This document shows, piece after piece, positions 32,641 to 46,400 of a stretch of 64,000 bases of DNA; within the stretch, counting starts at the first letter, position 1, and every line of letters begins with the position of its first letter. The translations under genes and the position numbers were made by a program. Origin of the DNA: Hydnum rufescens UP504 (lineage: Eukaryota; Basidiomycota; Agaricomycetes; Cantharellales; Hydnaceae). The notes under the pieces are model-generated. The model saw nothing but the letters and a program-made list of their open reading frames with translations. It did no database searches and was not told where the DNA came from. The stretch covers positions 21,980 to 85,979 of the forward strand of contig MU129119.1 of NCBI GenBank assembly GCA_014904985.1, read 5' to 3'.

Positions 32641-33149
32641 AGTAATCAGATGAGTCATGCAGGGTTTCTGAAAGGTGCCCCCTGAGGATCATTGTACCCT
32701 AGTATCCAAGGACCCATTAGTAGAGAGAATAACAGTACCTCAAACAAGGAGAAGAGTATAAAAGGGAATAAGAGAATCAGAGTGTGGTCAGTCTTGCTTA
32801 GTCATGTGAAGTATAGTGGACAGCTGTAGAATCCTCAGAGTAGGAGTTGCTAGACATCCATTCTTGAAGTCATGTGTTCAAATCTTGAGTCTTGCAGTTG
32901 TGTCTTGGAGTGTCTTGGAAGTGTCTTGAAGTCTTGCTGTGAAAGTCTGGAATCAAAACCAACAACAAACTAGTATGAAATAACAGATGAGTGGCACATA
33001 ACCCATCAAAACTGATCTGTCCTCATCTCAGAACAATCTAACAAACATTTCATAACATTTCAACCAATCAAACACATGAAGCCCATTGGTCTCTTCCACA
33101 CTGGACTTAGCCAGACCTATCCATGTTTATGTTTGTGTGGTGCCCTTGT

Positions 33150-34860
33150 CACAGCATGGCCCTGATGATAATCCAGAGCATGAGTGGTACAAGGCCTTTG
33201 ATTCTGACCTGCAGATTGGTTGCATAATCAAATAGGGGCTATTTGCAGCACTCTCAATGAGTATTTTTCAATTTTCTTTGTCATTTCTCATCCAATTCCA
33301 TCATGGTGAGCCTAGGAAGGTATTGAAAATTCCTATCCAATTGCACTAAGGGAATTGTGAATGATGAAGAACTTGGTGTTGTACATATGAATCCCCTCAT
33401 GTCTCAGGAGAACATCATTCCCCTTCCAATTTTCAAATATTGAATATTGTCTGGTAGTCTTATATCTGACAGAGAGGACATTGAGAACAACTCATTCCAC
33501 CATTCCTCAAGGTAATCTGTCCAAGGGGGAGGGAGGTGTAGGGGTTTCTTCTATATGGAGTGTGAGAAACCAAGGGCAAGTTTGAGTTTGGAGCTCAGAA
33601 CCTAGCCTTAATACAACAAGGGAGACAGGTACTTCCTTCTAGACTTAGTTATAAATCCTACTGGCTTGTAATACAGCACAAGGATAGACTAGCTACTTGC
33701 ACTGGCAAATTTGGGGTTGAGACAAGTGGTCTCAGGGTTACTCAGGGGAGTAAGATTCAGAAGAGAGCATTATACTGTCTTCAAGCAGTGCTGAACTATA
33801 CAAGAGAGGAGCTTCCAGTCCTCAAGATGGTTAGTATACATTGGTCTATGTCAGAAAGCTGTAGGACTTGATGGTCCTTAGATTTCAAGGTATGAGTCAG
33901 ATGTCTCAGAGTTCACTCCTCTTGTGCCAGCTGGTCATTGCCAAGCTGAGTCCACAGAGATCTTACAAGGTCTAGTCAGTGACCAGGGAACACCTTCACA
34001 CAACTTCACAAAGCTCTGTCTGGCTTGTAGTGGTAAGGGGGAAAGAGTTGTTATTCCTTGGAGCTGTAATTACATGTTTTTATATAATGACCTGGAAATC
34101 TAAGTGACACCTTATTTCCAACTCTATTTTTAAGAGGGTTCCAGACTGGCCTAGATTTGCCTATTATGGAAGGCCCCAGGGAGTTCACAGACCCATCTGG
34201 ATTCCATGAATTTCCAATGGATATATACAGTCAGTCCCATATGGTCTGGATGCCATTAGTGACTCAAGTGACTCATAGCCTTTTAGTCACTGTTGTCCAT
34301 CTGTGGCTAAGTCAGATGTACTCCTGCTAAGGCCACAGTAAGGGACTGAAGGTCCAAAGAGTAGGGATTTTGGGTTTTTATAGGCTTAATTTTCTACCCT
34401 TCTACAGGAGGGAATGCCATTTTATGCCTTACTTCCTTGTTTTGATTTGCAGATTGAATATCTCTGTCAGTTTTGAAGCTTTTGACTTTGCTTTTTTCTC
34501 TGTGCACTTCCATTACCCCCTGTTTCTGCAAAATATTTCACCTCATTTCTAGGTTGTATATTAAGTCAACTGTGCTGAAAATTCCATTGTCTTCCCCCTC
34601 TCCCAGTCTGAAGAACTGAAGTATTGCTGCTGGTTCAAGGGTGATTTCCACACTAAAACTGTTGCTAAAGCCTCACTAGGCATTTCCCCTATTCTTTTAT
34701 TGCTTGAGCAACACTTGCTTACAGCAATTCACAATTTGTGGGAAAGACCTTTGCCCATCCAAACCTCATCCTCTCAAATTGATTCTGTGGTCCCCTCCTT
34801 TTGTCCTTTATCTAATAGAGTTGCCTGTGGCAGAGATTTCTTTGATTCTCCTTGCTTACA
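33150..34860 (+). mobile_element. Diverged relative of the L1/L2 LTR
   Basis: Collinear weak similarity to L1: AATGAGTATTTTTCAATTTTC, then the GGAATG...TTGAATATCTCTGTCAG block, the CCTCTCCCAGTCTGAAG block, and the terminal TGATTCTCCTTGCTTACA, equivalent to L1's end. The 5' end was not defined. It is preceded at 32,750-32,870 by a TATA-like box and a GAGTTGCTAGACATCCA block resembling R1. A second copy at 40,150-41,853 is part of the duplication across the gap. Confidence 0.5.
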
Positions 34861-34924
34861 CCATACCATGGCTAACCCATGACCATAACCTGTACCTGTA
34901 CTTGTGCCTGTGCCCTTACCTATG

Positions 34925-37900
34925 GATGCCTAGGTTCAGGGTTAAACCTTGAGACCCAGGTCTGGTTCCAATGGGTCAGGTTCAGGTTTTGCCCTGGCCC
35001 TGAATCCAAAACCTGGTCTGAACCCAGATATAAATCTGAACCTGAATGGTAGGGTGCAGCTTCTGGTTTATGTACTTTCACCCCTTGTTCATATCATCAT
35101 CATCATCATCATCATCATTCCATACATTCAATTCTGGAAGTAAACCTAGCAATTTGCACACAGCCCTGTAATTTCAGAGTCAACAGTCACATGACCCTGG
35201 AATCTAATGTGCTAATGTGGTAATTTGTGCAGGTTATAGGTCACATGACTCTGGGATCAAATCTGGATATTTGTACAGACTAGGTCACATGTCCTAATTC
35301 AGGTAGCTAATGCCATCCCCTGAATATGTGTAAACAGAAAATTGATGTGGAGGCGGGGTATGAATGAGATGTGGATGGAAAATGGGATGCAAAGGAAGTG
35401 GTCAAGGCAGAGAGTCAAGCAGAGGGTCCAGATACTCTGTAGTACTTACTAAAATGTTCTGCTTCTCCTGTATGTCAGGTTTCAGGTTTAAGCCTGAACC
35501 TGACCTGAATGGAACCAAACCTAGGCATCCTACCCATACCTGCAACCTAACCATAACCATACTATACCCATACCCAGAATCCATAATCTGTGCACTGTGA
35601 TGCTGTTGTATCCCATTTTCACCCATCAGGTTCACACCCTCCAATTCATTCATTGCTGCCTGGGTATCCCTTAGGTAACCCCCCCCCACTCCTTTTTTTC
35701 ATTCACTGCTGATGGAATTTTCTCTGTTCTGATGGAGATCTGATCTCTGTGTTGGGATTGGATCAATCTTGCCTTGACTACATAATCCATATGAATGTAT
35801 AGCTTTGGGGTTCCCCAAAATTCCAAAAGGGTTTTTCTCTCCTGCCAACATGGTTCTCAATGCAATGTGCTAGAAGATCATGCATTCTTAGCCTCTTTGG
35901 ATCTTGTTCTTGGATGAGGATTACCTCAGACTCCTACCAGTTGTTGATTAAGTAACTAATTCTCTGAAGAATAGCCAAGGAGTCAAAACAGGCTTAACTT
36001 AATCAATGACTGGCAAACTTTGTATTGTGGTTTGTTTCCTCATTTATACCATCCTCTATGAGCTCTGGAATTATGTAGTCAACAAAGCATTGGCTGAAAT
36101 GACATATGACACATACATGGTTGCCACAGTCAGGTTTGCCAATTTGTGCAAAACCTAAAACCTGACCAGGTCCCAAAATCACCCATGGGGGCAAAAACCT
36201 GAACCTGACCTGAGGTTCAGTTCCATTCAGGTCAGGTTCAGGTTTAAACTGTGTTTAAGCCTGAAACCTGAGGTATGGGAGAAGCCAACATTTTCAGGGG
36301 GTACTACAGAATATCTAGACCCTCTGCTCAAGGCTCTGCCTCTGCCACCTCCTTTTATATCCTGCTTTAAGATCCACATCTCCTTCCTGGCCCCTTCCAC
36401 TTCATTTACTGCTCAACACATCTTCTGGAGATGGTACTTAGTCACTGCATTCTGTCATGTGACTTGTGACCTGCACCCAATTACCTCATTTGATGCTGAG
36501 TCATGTGACTTCTGACTCCAGAACTATAGTCACATCTGTAAATTGCCAGATTTGGTGCCAGAATAATGGTCAATTTACATGGAATGGAACCTACATCCTA
36601 CCTTTCAGGTTCCATTTTTAAACCTGGTTTGAGACCAGTTTTTGGCCTTAGGGCAAGGGCAAAACTGAAACTGACCTGAAGAGATGAAATGAAACCTGAC
36701 CCCAATGGAACCTGACCTGGGTCAGGTCAGGTTTAAAACTCAGGTTTCCAAACAGTTTAAACCTGAACTGCAGTTTATCCATAAACCCATAATAGAGAAT
36801 GCCATCCTTTCCCCCCTCACTGAGACCCCAGATATCACATGTTTTAATGTTGGCAAACCCAGAAATGATGAGAACACCCATGAAGGGTATTTTTTTCCTG
36901 ACCTAAGGAACAAATCTTCATGTCTTATGAGCATGCTCTTGTTATTTTAATCTTTTAAGTTGATAATTCCATGCTTGAGGTATGATTCTAGAGGTCTTGA
37001 CATAAATCTTGGGCCAAACAAGCCATAATATAAATTTGCCAGTTGTACAGTGGAATCCACATGAGGGGTGATATGTGGAGTTCCAAGGTGTCAAACTATG
37101 AACAATAGATATGGTACATGGGGAATGAAAAAGAAAACACCTGGATCTGAGGTGTCAAACTGGGGACATCCTTGATACCTCTCAAGGTAATATAAGGGTC
37201 ATCGTTGATTAATCTCCTTGGGATTGCTATAACTGCACTAGCCAAAATAGGGAATAGGGAAAATAACAAATGATGTGAAGCAGGAGATGGAAGATCAAAT
37301 TGAATAATGTCAAATCTCACAGTTGTTATGATTAAGTTAAGCCATTTTAAACTCTTTGCTATTCTTCAGAAGAAATTGGGTTACTTAAATCAATGACTTG
37401 ATAGGAGTCTGGATTAACCCTATCATACCAACACATGCTATTTGACTTAGACACTGAAAATTCCCAATTTCAGCCCACACACTACTATGCCTTTGGCTGT
37501 AATGGTGCCAAAAGTTAACAAACCCTGGAAAAACTTGAGTTTTAAACTGAAACCTGACCCATGGGTCAAGCGAAAAAAAATATAGAGATAAATATATGCC
37601 CTCATGGGGATTTCCAGGTTTTATAGGAAGGCCAAATTTCAGGTTCAGGAAATTCAAACCTAACAAAATCTACGATTTCTTCACAGAAGATGGAACACAA
37701 GATGCCAAAAATCAATGAATCATAAAGAGCAACCAAGTGTTCACCAAATGTTTTTTAAGCCAGACTATAAATAAGCCAATAAATAACACTTAATGCAAGA
37801 GATAGAATGAATAATGATAGGCATATAGCTAAATACCACAGTAATACATTTCCAACCCAAAAACATGACCTTATAAAAATAAATTCTTGTAATTATAGGT

Positions 37901-38000
37901 ACAACATCAGTACTCACAGGTCGAATTTATCCCTCCCATTCTTTGGAGGGGTTTCATATTTTCAAGGTTCAAACCTGGTTTAAACCAGAAACCTACTTGC
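34925..38000. repeat. Scattered GGTTCAGG / AACCTGAACC tracts
   Basis: Clusters of degenerate 5-7 bp units on both strands, such as CAGGTTCAGGTTT and AACCTGAACCTGACC, occur at about 34,925-35,050, 35,480-35,520, 36,180-36,270, 36,600-36,770, 37,530-37,660 and 37,960-38,010. Matching clusters lie in copy B (about 41,930-44,930). They behave like several decayed short tandem repeats embedded in one larger element. Confidence 0.6.
35093..35118 (+). repeat. (ATC)n microsatellite
   Basis: A pure run of ATC triplets, repeated at 42,084-42,110 in copy B. Confidence 0.9.
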
Positions 38001-39598
38001 AGGTAAGGATTCCAGGTTTGCCCAAATGGGGGGAACATTGACCTCGAACCCTGACTTTGGGCAACCATAACTTGGCTGAGAGAAAGGTTTTGGAAGGTCA
38101 CAAGGTGGGGCCCCAGTTTGGGGCCCAAAGTGTATGCAGAAAATATGAAAAGAGGGTTAAAGGACTCATTTCTGGGGACTTGGTTTGGGTGCAATGGGGC
38201 CCCATGTGGTAAATAATCTACAGTGAAAATCACACAGAGGGTGGATATCCAGAAGTTCTGAGTTGTCCAAAACTAAGCGAATATGCCAGATACAATGAAG
38301 GAAAGCAAAAGGGAATTACCTAGGAGTTCCAAGGTGTGTCCAAACTGAGGGAGACTCTGGGATCTCTGAGGTGTATAAAGGCATTTAGGGAGATTAAATC
38401 CTTCAGATGCCATGAATCAGCTAGCCAAATAAGGAATAGGGGGTAATAAAAATTGGCAAAAACAAGAGAGGGAGATATCCAAAATGGAATACCCACTGTT
38501 GAAATTTATTCATGCTCATTTTCTGATATTTAAATATCAATTCCCATTTATCTCATGCCTAGCTAGGGATCAAATAGTGCCAGGATTTGATACTATACCA
38601 TAAGGTAAGAAATATGGTTCCCAAGCATGCTTCCCAGCATGATTGTCTCTTATCTACATAAAGCAGCTTCATGATAGCTAGTCACCACCAGGACACACAA
38701 TGTTTCTTTCTTACACTGCTGTTTCAAAGTGTGACCTGGAATACATGGATACTTCCCTGTCTACAACCTGGTCCCTGAAATCTCTCCAAATCCCCAAAGG
38801 GGCTGGAAGCCAATTTCTCTCCATCAATTAAACTTCCCATGGGACTACCTGTCACCCTATTGTTACAGGCTACAGGGTACAAGGCCAATTGTAATTCCCT
38901 TTGTTAGGCTTGGCAGCCATTCAACTACAATCTTGGATACTCCTGGATTAACAGCCAGGCTTAAGCCGGATAACTTACTCCACCCTCTCTCTCTTCCTTC
39001 CTTTGCCCCAGATTTGGCAGATTAGGTAAGATTTAGTTTTGATTCATTTGTATTTATATTTCTTCAGTGCCCAATTGCAAGCCATGGCCCAGACCAGTAG
39101 TTCCCTTTCCAACATGTTGATTTTTTAAGTGACTATTGTTTTAACCAGCAACAGCCACCCCACCATTAGTTTCCTGAGGGCCCTCAGAAACCTGATGAAA
39201 CCTGGTGCAAGGAGCAAAGGAACACAGAGTGCCAGCCTGAAGTGATGGGGAAAGCGTGTCCTAAGAACCTCACCTCATCCATCACACAAGTCCTGCATTT
39301 GAAAATTGGGTTTAAAATTTTTTGGGAAATGATGAGGATAGATTAATGTGAAATTTCCACTGATTTCTAATTGAATTGGTGAGGGAAGAACTTTGGATCC
39401 CCAAAGTGATTGAAAGGTTGTGTTTAGAAACCTTCCCTGTCCATTAAAGATACTATGCATGGGAAATTGAGCTGAAATCTTTTAAGAGAGATGAAACAAT
39501 AGAACTGGAAAGTTTTCACAAACTTTTCAGCAAATTGAAACTGTGAAAGATGGCAACATATTAAAATACCCTTGAAGTGCATGGAAGGCTTGGTTAAC

Positions 39599-39623
39599 NN
39601 NNNNNNNNNNNNNNNNNNNNNNN
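39599..39623. other. Assembly gap of 25 N
   Basis: Exactly 25 unknown bases, flanked on both sides by the same ~6.9-kb sequence in direct orientation. Confidence 0.98.
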
Positions 39624-42600
39624 GAGAAGATAATGTGGTTTAAATCAGATGAGTCATGCAGGGTTTCTGAAAGGCTGCCCCCTGAGGATCATTGTACCCT
39701 AGTATCCAAGGACCCATTAGTAGAGAGAATAACAGTACCTCAAACAAGGAGAAGAGTATAAAAGGGAATAAGAGAATCAGAGTGTGGTCAGTCTTGCTTA
39801 GTCATGTGAAGTAAGTGGACAGCTGTAGAATCCTCAGAGTAGAGTTGCTAGACATCCATCTCTGAAGTCATGTGTTCAAAATCTTGAGTCTTGCAGTTGT
39901 GTCTTGGGATGTCTTGGAAGTGTCTTGAAGTCTTCTGTGAAAGTCTGGAATCAAAACAACAACAAAACTAGTATGAAATAACAGATGAGTGGCACATAAC
40001 CCATCAAAACTGATCTGTCCTCATCTCAGAACAATCTAAAAACATTTCATAACATTTCACCAATCAAACACATGAAGCCCATTGGTCTCTTCTACACTGG
40101 ACTTAGCCAGACCTATCCATGTTTATGTTTGTGTGGTGCCCTTGTCACAGCATGGCCCTGATGATAATCCAGAGCATGAGTGGTACAAGGCCTTTGATTC
40201 TGACCTGCAGATTGGTTGCATAATCAAATAGGGCCTATTTGCAGCACTCTCAATGAGTATTTTTCAATTTTCTTTGTCATTTCTCATCCAATTCCATCAT
40301 GGTGAGCCTAGGAAGGTATTGAAAATTCCTATCCAATTGCACTAAGGGAATTGTGAATGATGAAGAACTTGGTGTTGTACATATGAATCCCCTCATGTCT
40401 CAGGAGAACATCATTCCCCTTCCAATTTTCAAATATTGAATATTGTCTGGTAGTCTTATATCTGACAGAGAGGACATTGAGAACAACTCATTCCACCATT
40501 CCTCAAGGTAATCTGTCCAAGGGGGAGGGAGGTGTAGGGTTTCTTCTATATGGAGTGTGAGAAACCAAGGGCAAGTTTGAGTTTGGAGCTCAGAACCTAG
40601 CCTTAATACAACAAGGGAGACAGGTACTTCCTTCTAGACTTAGTTATAAATCCTACTGGCTTGTAATACAGCACAAGGATAGACTAGCTACTTGCACTGG
40701 CAAATTTGGGGTTGAGACAAGTGGTCTCAGGGTTACTCAGGGGAGTAAGATTCAGAAGAGAGCATTATACTGTCTTCAAGCAGTGCTGAACTATACAAGA
40801 GAGGAGCTTCCAGTCCTCAAGATGGTTAGTATACATTGGTCTATGTCAGAAAGCTGTAGGACTTGATGGTCCTTAGATTTCAAGGTATGAGTCAGATGTC
40901 TCAGAGTTCACTCCTCTTGTGCCAGCTGGTCATTGCAAGCTGAGTCCACAGAGATCTTACAAGGTCTAGTCAGTGACCAGGGAACACCTTCACACAACTT
41001 CACAAAGCTCTGTCTGGCTTGTAGTGGTAAGGGGGAAAGAGTTGTTATTCCTTGGAGCTGTAATTACATGTTTTTATATAATGACCTGGAAATCTAAGTG
41101 ACACCTTATTTCCAACTCTATTTTTAAGAGGGTTCCAGACTGGCCTAGATTTGCCTATTATGGAAGGCCCAGGGAGTTCACAGACCCATCTGGATTCCAT
41201 GAATTTCCAATGGATATATACAGTCAGTCCCATATGGTCTGGATGCCATTAGTGACTCAAGTGACTCATAGCCTTTTAGTCACTGTTGTCCATCTGTGGC
41301 TAAGTCAGATGTACTCCTGCTAAGGCCACAGTAAGGGACTGAAGGTCCAAAGAGTAGGGATTTTGGGTTTTTATAGGCTTAATTTTCTACCCTTCTACAG
41401 GAGGGAATGCCATTTTATGCCTTACTTCCTTGTTTTGATTTGCAGATTGAATATCTCTGTCAGTTTTGAAGCTTTTGACTTTGCTTTTTTCTCTGTGCAC
41501 TTCCATTACCCCCCTGTTTCTGCAAAATATTTCACCTCATTTCTAGGTTGTATATTAAGTCAACTGTGCTGAAAATTCCATTGTCTTCCCCCTCTCCCAG
41601 TCTGAAGAACTGAAGTATTGCTGCTGGTTCAAGGGTGATTTCCACACTAAAACTGTTGCTAAAGCCTCACTAGGCATTTCCCCTATTCTTTTATTGCTTG
41701 AGCAACACTTGCTTACAGCAATTCACAATTTGTGGGAAAGACCTTTGCCCATCCAAACCTCATCCTCTCAAATTGATTCTGTGGTCCCCTCCTTTGTCCT
41801 TTATCTAATAGAGTTGCCTGTGGCAGAGATTTCTTTGATTCTCCTTGCTTACACCATACCATGGCTAACCCATGACCATAACCTGTACCTGTACTTGTGC
41901 CTGTGCCCTTACCTATGGATGCCTAGGTTCAGGGTTAAACCTTGAGACCCAGGTCTGGTTCCAATGGGTCAGGTTCAGGTTTTGCCCTGGCCCTGAATCC
42001 AAAACCTGGTCTGAACCCAGATATAAATCTGAACCTGAATGGTAGGGTGCAGCTTCTGGTTTATGTACTTTCACCCTTGTTCATATCATCATCATCATCA
42101 TCATCATCATTCCATACATTCAATTCTGGAAGTAAACCTAGCAATTTGCACACAGCCCTGTAATTTCAGAGTCAACAGTCACATGACCCTGGAATCTAAT
42201 GTGCTAATGTGGTAATTTGTGCAGGTTATAGGTCACATGACTCTGGATCAAATCTGGATATTTGTACAGACTAGGTCACATGTCCTAATTCAGGTAGCTA
42301 ATGCCATCCCTGAATATGTGTAAACAGAAAATTGATGTGGAGGCGGGGTATGAATGAGATGTGGATGGAAAATGGGATGCAAAGGAAGTGGTCAAGGCAG
42401 AGAGTCAAGCAGAGGGTCCAGATACTCTGTAGTACTTACTAAAATGTTCTGCTTCTCCTGTATGTCAGGTTTCAGGTTTAAGCCTGAACCTGACCTGAAT
42501 GGAACCAAACCTAGGCATCCTACCCATACCTGCAACCTTAACCATAACCCATACCTATACCCATACCCAGAATCCATAATCTGTGCACTGTGATGCTGTT

Positions 42601-45600
42601 GTATCCCATTTTCACCCATCAGGTTCACACCCTCCATTCATTCATTGCTGCCTGGGTATCCCTTAGGTAACCCCCCCCCCACTCCTTTTTTTCATTCACT
42701 GCTGATGGAATTTTTCTCTGTTCTGATGGAGATCTGATCTCTGTGTTGGGATTGGATCAATCTTGCCTTGACTACATAATCCATATGATGTATATAGCTT
42801 GGGGTTCCCCAAAATTCCAAAAGGGTTTTTCTCTCCTGCCAACATGGTTCTCAATGCAATGTGCTAGAAGATCATGCATTCTTAGCCTCTTGTGATCTTG
42901 TTCTTGGATGAGGATTAACTCCAGACTCCTACCCAGTTGTTGATTAAGTAACTAATTTCTCTGAAGAATAGCCAAGGAGTCAAAACAGGCTTAACTTAAT
43001 CAATGACTGGCAAACTTTGTATTGTGGTTTGTTTCCTCATTTATACCATCCTCTATGAGCTCTGGAATTATGTAGTCAACAAAGCATTGGCTGAAATGAC
43101 ATATGACACATACATGGTTGCCACAGTCAGGTTTTGCCCAATTTGTGCAAAACCTAAACCTGACCAGGTCCCAAAATCACCCATGGGGGCAAAACCTGAA
43201 CCTGACCTGAGGTTCAGTTCCATTCAGGTCAGGTTCAGGTTTAAACTGTGTTTAAGCCTGAAACCTGAGGTATGGGAGAAGCCAACATTTTCAGGGGGTA
43301 CTACAGAATATCTAGACCCTCTGCTCAAGGCTCTGCCTCTGCCACTCCCTTTATATCCTGCTTTAGATCCACATCTCCTTCCTGGCCCCCTTTCACTTCA
43401 ATTTACTGCTCACACATCTTCTGGAGATGGTACTTAGTCACTGCATTCTGTCATGTGACTTGTGACCTGCACCAATTACCTCATTTGATTGCTGAGTCAT
43501 GTGACTTCTGACTCCAGAACTATAGTCACATCTGTAAATTGCCAGATTTGGTGCCAGAATAATGGTCAATTTACATGGAATGGAACCTACATCCTACCTT
43601 TCAGGTTCCATTTTAAACCTGGTTTGAGACCAGTTTTTGGACTTAGGGCAAGGGCAAAACCTGAACCTGACCTGAAGAGAATCAAATGAAACCTGACCCC
43701 AATGGAACCTGACCTGGGTCAGGTTCAGGTTTAAACTCAGGTTCCACCAGTTTAAACCTGAACTGCAGTATCCATAAACACATAATAAGAGATGCCATCC
43801 TTTCCCACCTCACTGAGACCCAGATATCACATGTTTTAATGTTGGCAAACCCAGAAATGATGAGACACCCATAGGGGTATTTTTTTCTGACCTAAGGAAC
43901 AAATCTTCATGTTTATGAGCATGCTCTTGTTATTTTAATCTTTTAAGTTGATAATTTCCATGCTTGAGGTATGTATTCTAGAGGTCTTGACATAAATTCT
44001 TGGGCCAAACAAGCCATAATATAAAATTTGCCAGTTGTACAGTGGAATCACATGAGGGGTGATATGTGGAGTTCCAAGGTGTCAAACTATGAACAATAGA
44101 TAGGTACATGAGGGAATGAAAAAGGAAAACACCTGGAGTTCTGAGGTGTCAAACTGGGGGACATCCTTGATACCTCTCAGGTATATATAGGGCATCTGGT
44201 GATTAATCTCTGGATGCTATAACTGCACTAGCCAAATAGGGAATAGGGGAAAATAACAAATGATGTGAAGCAGGAGATGGAAGATCAAATTGAATAATTG
44301 TCACATCTCAACAGGTTGTTGATTAAGTTAAGCCCATTTTAACTCTTTGGCTATTCTTCAGAGAAATTGGGTTACTTAATCAATGACTGGATAGGAGTCT
44401 GGATTAACCCTATCATACTCAACACATGCTATTGACCTTAGACACTGAAAATTCAGATTTCAGCCAGCACACTACTATGCTTGGCTGTATGGTTGCCAAA
44501 GTTACAAACCTGGAAAACTTGAGTTTGAACCTGAACCTGACCCATGGTCAGGTTCAGGTTTTGCCCTCATGGGTGATTTCAGGTTTTGGGGCCCCATTTC
44601 AGGTTCAGGTTCAAACCTAAACCTCTAGTAGTCTTCACAGTAGATGGAACAAGTGCTTCAATGACTCATGGGCCAAGTGTTCTTGTTTTTAAGGACTATA
44701 ATGGCCTAAATACACTTTGCATGAGGTTGTGTGTTTGGCTTTGCTTCAAAGTAATACATTTCTCAACCAAGGAACCTGCTTATGTAATTCTGTATTATGG
44801 TCAACATCAGTACTCAGGTCAGATATCCCTCATCTTTGAGGGGGTTCATGATTTCAGGTTCAAACCTGGTTTAAACCAGAACCTAACTTGCAGTCAGATT
44901 CAGGTTTTGCCCAAATGGGGGAAAATCTGACCTGAACCTGACTTTGGCAACCATACTTGGCTGAGAGAAAGGTCTGAAGGTCACATAGTGGGGCCCCATT
45001 TGGGCCCCAAGTGATGCAGAAAATATGAAAGAGTGTTAAGGGCTCATTCTGGGGCCTTGTTTGGGTGCAATGGGGCCCCATGTGTGAGATATCTACAGTG
45101 AAATCACACAGAGGGTGATATCCAGAGTTCTGAGGTGTCAAACAAAGGAAATGCACAGATACATGAAGGAAAGACAAAAGGGGAAATACCTAGAGTTCCA
45201 AGGTGTCAAACTGAGGGAGATCCTCTGGATCTCTGAGGTGTATATAAGGCATTAGGAGATTGATCTTCAGATGCCATGAATCATGCTAGCCAAATAAGGA
45301 ATAGGGGTAAATAAAAAATTGGCAAAACAAGAGATGGAATATCAAATGGAATACCCACATTGACATTATTCATGCTCATTTTCTGATATTTAAATATCAA
45401 TTTCCCATTATTCCTATGCCTAGCTAGGGATCAAATAGTGCCAGAGATTTGATACATACCATAGGTAGGAAATATGGTTCACCAGCCTGCTTCCAGCTGA
45501 TTTGTCTCTTATTACATAAGCAGCTTCATGATAGCTAGTCACAGCAGGACACAACAATGTATCTTTTTACCTGCTGTTCAAAGTGTGACCTGGATACATG

Positions 45601-46400
45601 AATACTCCTGTCTACACTGGTCCCTGAGATCTCTCCAATCCCCAAAGGGGCTGGAAGCCAATTTCTCTCCATCAATTAACTTCCCATGGGACTACCTGTC
45701 ACCTATTGTTTACAGGCTACAGGGTAAAGGCCAATTTGTAATTCCCTTGTTAGGCTGGCAGCCATTCAACTACTAATTTGGATACTCCTGGATTAACAGC
45801 ACTGGATAATCTATCCACCCTCTCTCTTCCTTCCTTGCCCAGATTTGGCAGATTAGGCAAGATTTAGTTTGATTCATTTGTATTTATATTTCTTCAGTGC
45901 CCACATTGCAGCATGGCCCAGACAGTAGTTCCCTTTGCCACATAGTTGATTTTTTTAAGTGACATATTGTTTTAACCAGCACAGTCACCCCACCCTTAGT
46001 TCCTGAGGGCCTCAGAAACCTGATGAAACCTGGTCAAGAGCAAAGAACACAGAGTGCCAGCCCTGAAGTGATGGGAAAGCTTGTCCTAGAAACCTCACCC
46101 CATCCATTACACAAGATCCATGGATTTGAATTGGGTTAAAATTTTTGGGAGATGATGAGGATAGTATGTAGAAAATTTCCACTGATTTTCAACTGAATTG
46201 GTGAGGGAGAACTTGGATCCCCCAAAGTGATTGAAAGGTGTGTTATAGAAACCTTCCCCTGTCCATTACATAAGATCTATGGATGGGAATTGGCTGAAAT
46301 TCTAAGGAGATGATGACAATAGTATCTGGAAAGTTTGCACAAACTTTCAGCCAAATTGGTGAGGGCAATATTACATCCCCTCAAGTGACTGGAAGGCTTG
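39624..46400 (+). repeat. Copy B of the sequence duplicated across the gap
   Basis: Collinear with 32,620-39,598. It is ~170 bp shorter, because copy A has many extra single bases near the gap. Copy B reads more consistently, for example its AACCTGAACCTGACC tracts are regular where copy A's are broken. It continues past the point where copy A stops. Confidence 0.85.

Larger units (their letters stand above)
32645..39598 (+). repeat. Copy A of a ~6.9-kb sequence duplicated across the gap
   Basis: From CAGATGAGTCATGCAGGGTT onward this matches 39,646 onward base for base over long stretches, up to the N gap. Differences are mostly one-base insertions or deletions in short runs. They become dense after about 36,600 as the gap is approached (for example GGTTTCCAAACAGTTT here against GGTTCCACCAGTTT in copy B). 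Contents include an LTR-family relative ending at 34,860, an (ATC)n run, many GGTTCAGG-type tracts, and no recognised gene. Confidence 0.85.

Noticed and set aside
32645..46400. Recent segmental tandem duplication
   Set aside because: Indel-dominated differences rising toward an N gap fit assembly error better, though reads are needed to be sure.
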